Source: Candidatus Poribacteria bacterium (GTDB lineage Bacteria > Poribacteria > WGA-4E > WGA-3G). Taken from it: a stretch of 64,000 nucleotides of DNA. Location of the stretch: contig JAJDUH010000007.1 of assembly GCA_022826805.1 (NCBI GenBank), forward strand, positions 1 through 64,000, read 5' to 3'. The position numbers were made by a program, and so were the translations under genes. Within the stretch, counting starts at the first letter, position 1, and each line of letters begins with the position of its first letter. Below the pieces are notes generated by a model. The model was not told where the DNA came from and did not search any database. It saw only the letters and a list, made by a program, of their open reading frames with translations. Of the stretch, positions 61,101-64,000 are shown in pieces.

Positions 61101-61338
61101 ACCCTATGAGTTGGCGAGGGATACGGATGTGAAGATCACGATCTACAACACGCAAGGCGTTGTCGTTCGGACGTTGGCATTTGGACATCAGTCAGCAGGG
61201 TACTACACGGGTCGCGGGCGTGCGGCGTATTGGGACGGTAGAAACGCACTTGGCGAGTCTGTGGCGAGCGGTGTGTATTTCTATACGTTCACTGCTGGAG
61301 AATTCACGGCTACGCGGCGGATGCTCATAGTGAAGTAG
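58123..61338 (+). CDS. Secreted LRR-WD40-LRR protein with C-terminal sorting module
   Basis: A 1071-residue exported protein. Signal peptide 1-24 (FVISLALSCWINGADAQ). First internalin-like LRR array about 65-320 in 22-residue units (LTQLQLHNNQISDIRPLAGL). About 325-450: cohesin-like beta domain (LRYRVLIRNAKNVTGFKL). About 475-755: beta-propeller of WD40-like repeats (SIAFSPDGNRLTTGSSDGTV). About 760-955: second LRR array. 976-1071: FlgD-like/type-9-like sorting module NYPNPFNPETWIPYELA ending MLIVK. It is probably displayed on the cell surface for adhesion or sensing (inference). The next gene has a similar build. Confidence 0.85.
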   Translation: MKRFCTFFVISLALSCWINGADAQTVRMPDTNLAAVVQDALGLAANAPITRQALQTLTFLDAQSYRIEKITGQYGTIKDLTGLEHATQLTQLQLHNNQISDIRPLAGLTQLRDLGIWNNQISDITPLARLTRLHTLEIADNPINNFRPLAGLKQLRDLNISVRRINDIRHHVDLTQLESLAIWGDWELRSPISDLDLLGNLTQLTRLEVSYASVSDLSFLRGLTQLESLSLEGNQISDLRPITGLTQLKWLYLWGNQISDLRPIAGLTQLMGLGLSNNQIRDVSPLAGLTNLRDLYLSNNPISDASPLANLPNLNYVDIPIPPQISIRNEIPDELPEVGKNLRYRVLIRNAKNVTGFKLSYTVPHKLTSVKSVKWFDRVEHSSRNGINGTLTASRLETGQDIHNIRDVAILTLNATTAGKGELRVRGQLTTTQRQFNVDIQYPLTIFPPDEPQPSDNSREMMDEPTMDEPTTDILSIAFSPDGNRLTTGSSDGTVSLWDAHTGEHIREWKKSTYGWDFGHVERVAFSPDGKQLAIATSNTGVQLYNAHTGKHIRELNTGSADSVAFSPDGKQLATGNLGGTARLWDVNTGQKIREFDKGSADRIVFSPNGKQIATADRLPHSDGIRVRYFRNGTTGGQKIRELYINASVVAFSPNWEQLATNSAGPTVQLWNANMGKKIHEFKTGIVHSVAFSPNGKQLATIMINGTVSLYNANTGELIRTFKGDSIATTSMSFSPDGKRLALGRVGGSFRIWELEEPKVVHFPDQNLAKAVRTALKLGPNARITDTALETLTRLVARNKKIKNLTGLEHAKALKELDLDQNEITNVGPLRGLKQLEWLLIGGGGNKIGNTGVRHLSDLIRLRGLSLWESDIGNITPLAKLTKLESLWLDYNEIRDISALSKLVNLRTLHLRDNKIRDVSPLAKLTKLESLRLSGNPIQNYAPLRKLLKENPDMDLDIVFVGVGAAPTAVAQRPTETAVLANYPNPFNPETWIPYELARDTDVKITIYNTQGVVVRTLAFGHQSAGYYTGRGRAAYWDGRNALGESVASGVYFYTFTAGEFTATRRMLIVK

Positions 61339-61416
61339 CCTGAGGGCTATAAGCAAAACTTTACACATCCGCGCCAAGGTCAAGAAGTCTATCTGATTGG
61401 CTTCAAGGAGAAATTT

Positions 61417-63579
61417 ATGAAAATAACAAAAACATGTGCCATCATCACACTATTAATGATTTTTACACTGATCGCTTCACCCAATAGTTTCGCACAAGAG
61501 AGGAACGTACCGGATCAAATGCCTATCAAAGGACATACTGCCTCTATTTCGAGTATCACATTCAGTCCGGATGGGAAGCAACTCGCGACAGGCAGTTCGG
61601 ATAGAACCGCACGCTTTTTCCAGGATTTAGCTGACGCGCTGGGTCTTCCTATTGAGGTCGCGATAGGCAGTTATGATGGGACCGCATCGCTCTGGGATGC
61701 CCATACCGGTGAACATATATACGAATGGAAAAGTGCTTACGGTTGGGATTTTGGACATGTTGAGAGTGTCGCTTTTAGTCCAAATGGAGAGAAAATTGCT
61801 GTAGCTACTCATTATGCGGGGTCCCAACTCTTAGATGCCAATACCGGTGAACATATACGCGAGTTGAATACGGGCAGTGCTGATAGTGTAGTATTTAGTC
61901 GAAATGGAAAGCAACTCGCTACAGGGGGTTATACCACGCGGATCTGGAATGTCGATACGGGTAAGAGGATACGCGAGTTTCATGCGGACAGTGCTGACAG
62001 CGCAGCGTTTAGTCCCAATGGAGAGCAAATCGCTACAATCAAGGTCGTGCGCAGTCCTTTCGGTCCCCCTGGTGTTAGGGTTCGGTATTTCCGAAATTTA
62101 CCTCGCGGTGCGAGGATACGCGAGTTGCATATAGGAGATGCTTCAGATATTGCTTTTAGTCCAAATTGGAAGCAGCTCGTCACAAACAGTAATTCAGGTG
62201 GGTCCGTGCGGCTCTGGAATGCCAACACGGGTAAGAAGATACGCGAGTTTAAGACAGGGATTCCTACTATCAGCGTATCATTTAGCCCGAATGGAAAGCA
62301 AATTGCCACAATCTTGATAGATGGTTCTGTTAGGCTCTATAATACCAACACGGGTAAACGCATACGGACTTTTAGAGGAGATACGATGATCAGTAGTATG
62401 GCCTTCAGTCCGGATGGAAAGCAACTCGCGACAGGCAGTGTGGATGGAAGTTTCCGCTTGTGGAAACTTAACTTAAACCCATTAGCAATAACAGCTCCCA
62501 GAGAAGTGAAAATACCGGATAAGAATTTAGCAGCAAGCCTCCGAGAAACACTCGATTTGGCACCAAATGCTCCTATCACACAACGGGATATGCTTAGGCT
62601 GAAAAGCTTGACCGCTGTGGAGCGTCAGATAACAAACCTGACAGGGCTTCAGCATGCAACTTCCCTGAGGAAAGTAAATCTGTTATATAATCAAGTCGAA
62701 GACATAACCCCGCTCTTGAAGTCCCCTTTGTCGGAGTTAAGTATTGCTGGCAATCAAATTCGCGACCTAAGACCTCTCAAAGCGTTGACATCCTTGAGAC
62801 ACTTAAGTATAGGTGAGAACCCCATCAGCGACATCACAGTACTACGATCGTTAAAACACTTAAGGCAGTTATCTCTTCATAATAATCCGATCAACGATAT
62901 AAGCCCTGTTTGGGAACTTACGCAATTGCAGAACTTAAGTATCCGGTTTATGAAAATTCATGATTTGTCGCCGATTGCAAAGTTAACAGGATTAATACTG
63001 TTACAACTTGACGATAATGGAGTTAGTGATATTAGCCCACTCGCTGCCCTGAAAAATCTTCAATATTTATTTTTAGACAGGAATCCAATTAGCGATATTA
63101 GCCCGCTCACTGCCCTGAAAAATCTTCAAGAATTAGGTCTGCGAGATACTCTAATTAAGAAAAGAAAACACAGAAAACCACTCAGTGCATTGCTGCGAAA
63201 GAATCCGGACATCAAAATCTATCTCGCGTGGGACGGTGAACCGCTTTCACCAGGAGCACCTTCATATCAACTGGATCCACCGCCTGAATCAACACAAGTG
63301 CTCGCTAACTACCCCAACCCATTCAACCCGGAGACATGGATCCCGTATGAGTTGGCGAGAGATACGGATGTGAAGATCACGATCTACAACACGCAAGGCG
63401 TTGTCATTCGGACGTTGGCATTTGGACATCAGTCAGCAGGGTACTACACGGGTCGCGGGCGTGCGGCGTATTGGGACGGTAGAAACGCACTCGGGGAGCC
63501 TGTGGCGAGCGGTGTGTATTTCTATACGTTCACTGCTGGAGAATTCACGGCTACGCGAAAAATGCTGATACGGAAGTAA
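61417..63579 (+). CDS. Secreted WD40-LRR protein with C-terminal sorting module
   Basis: A 720-residue exported protein. Signal peptide 1-28 (TLLMIFTLIASPNSFAQ), WD40-like propeller about 40-350, LRR array about 365-595, and the FlgD-like sorting module 628-720 starting NYPNPFNPETW. It lacks the N-terminal LRR and cohesin-like region of the preceding gene. The first propeller repeat is split by a 25-residue insertion (FFQDLADALGLPIEVAIGS) that duplicates a small part. The last about 280 bases are almost identical in DNA to the end of the gene at 58123. It begins 78 bases after that gene. Confidence 0.85.
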   Translation: MKITKTCAIITLLMIFTLIASPNSFAQERNVPDQMPIKGHTASISSITFSPDGKQLATGSSDRTARFFQDLADALGLPIEVAIGSYDGTASLWDAHTGEHIYEWKSAYGWDFGHVESVAFSPNGEKIAVATHYAGSQLLDANTGEHIRELNTGSADSVVFSRNGKQLATGGYTTRIWNVDTGKRIREFHADSADSAAFSPNGEQIATIKVVRSPFGPPGVRVRYFRNLPRGARIRELHIGDASDIAFSPNWKQLVTNSNSGGSVRLWNANTGKKIREFKTGIPTISVSFSPNGKQIATILIDGSVRLYNTNTGKRIRTFRGDTMISSMAFSPDGKQLATGSVDGSFRLWKLNLNPLAITAPREVKIPDKNLAASLRETLDLAPNAPITQRDMLRLKSLTAVERQITNLTGLQHATSLRKVNLLYNQVEDITPLLKSPLSELSIAGNQIRDLRPLKALTSLRHLSIGENPISDITVLRSLKHLRQLSLHNNPINDISPVWELTQLQNLSIRFMKIHDLSPIAKLTGLILLQLDDNGVSDISPLAALKNLQYLFLDRNPISDISPLTALKNLQELGLRDTLIKKRKHRKPLSALLRKNPDIKIYLAWDGEPLSPGAPSYQLDPPPESTQVLANYPNPFNPETWIPYELARDTDVKITIYNTQGVVIRTLAFGHQSAGYYTGRGRAAYWDGRNALGEPVASGVYFYTFTAGEFTATRKMLIRK

Positions 63580-63626
63580 GCATGCCTCTTTAACCCCTAA
63601 AATCCCCATTATACACTCGCTCAGAT

Positions 63627-64000
63627 TTAATCTTGGCTTTTGACTTTACCCCAAGTTGTTGTGAGCAAGTGGGGTTGGAGTGAGACAGGCAATGCGAACG
63701 CCGGATCAAACCATCCACCTAAATGGTGTCCCAAACCAATATGCGTCAGTTGCATCGGTTCACCACCCTCCACTCCAATTTTGAATATCTGGAAATTAAT
63801 GGGACGCGCCGCATCGACATCGTCCGCTTGGATGTAAAGGAATTCGTTTCCTTGTGGTGACCAAACCGGTGAAGTAACTTTAGGACCTGCTTCGGGGATA
63901 ATCTGTTGGAGTCCTGTACCATCTCGATTCACGGTATAAACTGTCTCCGTATTAATGAAATCCTTCAGTGGTACCTTATGAAGCCAAGAAAAGGCAAGTT
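63627..64000 (-). CDS. TolB-like beta-propeller (PD40) protein, partial
   Basis: The minus-strand frame is open to the right edge of the window (at least 124 residues visible). It contains a PD40-type blade: VTSPVWSPQGNEFLYIQADD and IFKIGVEGGEPMQLTHIG, plus VYTVNRDGTGLQQI, the hallmark of TolB/WD40-like propellers. The C-terminal 45 residues resemble a linker ending (TTTWGKVKSQD). The start lies outside the window. It converges with the secreted protein gene, 47 bases apart. Confidence 0.7.
   Translation of the reverse strand, partial: LAFSWLHKVPLKDFINTETVYTVNRDGTGLQQIIPEAGPKVTSPVWSPQGNEFLYIQADDVDAARPINFQIFKIGVEGGEPMQLTHIGLGHHLGGWFDPAFALPVSLQPHLLTTTWGKVKSQD

Overview
The window looks like chromosomal DNA of a Candidatus Poribacteria-type bacterium, or a close relative among sponge-associated or marine bacteria. 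This is inference. The basis is the mix of gene families (enolase-superfamily dehydratases, phytanoyl-CoA dioxygenases, a sulfatase, a CehA/McbA-type metallohydrolase, a CBM9/DUF5916 outer-membrane protein), the secreted LRR/WD40 proteins ending in a FlgD-like 'NYPNPFNPETW' sorting module, and the many short palindromic repeats between genes. No rRNA, tRNA, CRISPR array, phage or complete insertion sequence was recognised. Most genes are single or in pairs and lie on the plus strand.

Layout. 1-6.3 kb: an MDR dehydrogenase, an SAF-domain oxidoreductase, a GNAT, an aspartyl-protease-like protein and a DUF5916 gene broken by one frameshift. 7.3-10.1 kb: a large lipoprotein with two trypsin-like domains alternating with TPRs; the first domain lacks its catalytic serine. 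10.1-24 kb: a glycosidase-like beta-propeller protein, DUF2283, an IS1595-type transposase remnant, a sulfotransferase, a NUDIX hydrolase, a DapA-family lyase, an APH-family kinase, an L-rhamnonate dehydratase-like enzyme, a VOC protein, a uridine-kinase-like P-loop kinase, a methyltransferase, a GNAT, an adenosine deaminase, a Gfo/Idh/MocA oxidoreductase and RsgA. 24-38 kb: a second GNAT, the CehA/McbA protein, PhyH plus a PhyH stub, a HAD hydrolase, a dead sigma factor, VOC, NUDIX, methyltransferases, a degenerate enolase-superfamily protein, ABM and ASCH genes and a LamG protein, in DNA dense with repeats. 38-45 kb is the most defence-like stretch: a nucleotidyltransferase, a coupled small ORF/HigB/HigA set, a sugar isomerase, an overlapping AAA-ATPase/TOPRIM-like pair, gamma-glutamyltransferase, then DUF4160 (apparent AUC start) and DUF2442. 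45-56 kb: a D-malate/tartrate-type dehydrogenase, DUF4037, GNAT, methyltransferase, a large membrane protein, a decayed HigBA pair, DUF123, an M29 aminopeptidase and a sulfatase. 56-64 kb: an ECF sigma factor fused to a membrane anchor and outer domain, a frameshifted small secreted protein, two giant LRR/WD40 secreted proteins and the end of a TolB-like propeller.

How the parts fit. The chemistry points to breakdown of sugar acids and other small organics (dehydratases, DapA-like lyase, MDR and MocA oxidoreductases, decarboxylating dehydrogenase, isomerase) and of sulfated glycans (sulfatase, glycosidase-like protein), with a surface set of repeat-rich proteins exported by a C-terminal signal. 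Small group-transfer and hydrolase genes (GNAT, VOC, NUDIX, APH, methyltransferase) are scattered through repeat-rich DNA that also holds at least six broken genes. Repeats have entered or touched the 3' ends of at least three genes (adenosine deaminase, ASCH, DUF123), supplying their last codons or stop codons.
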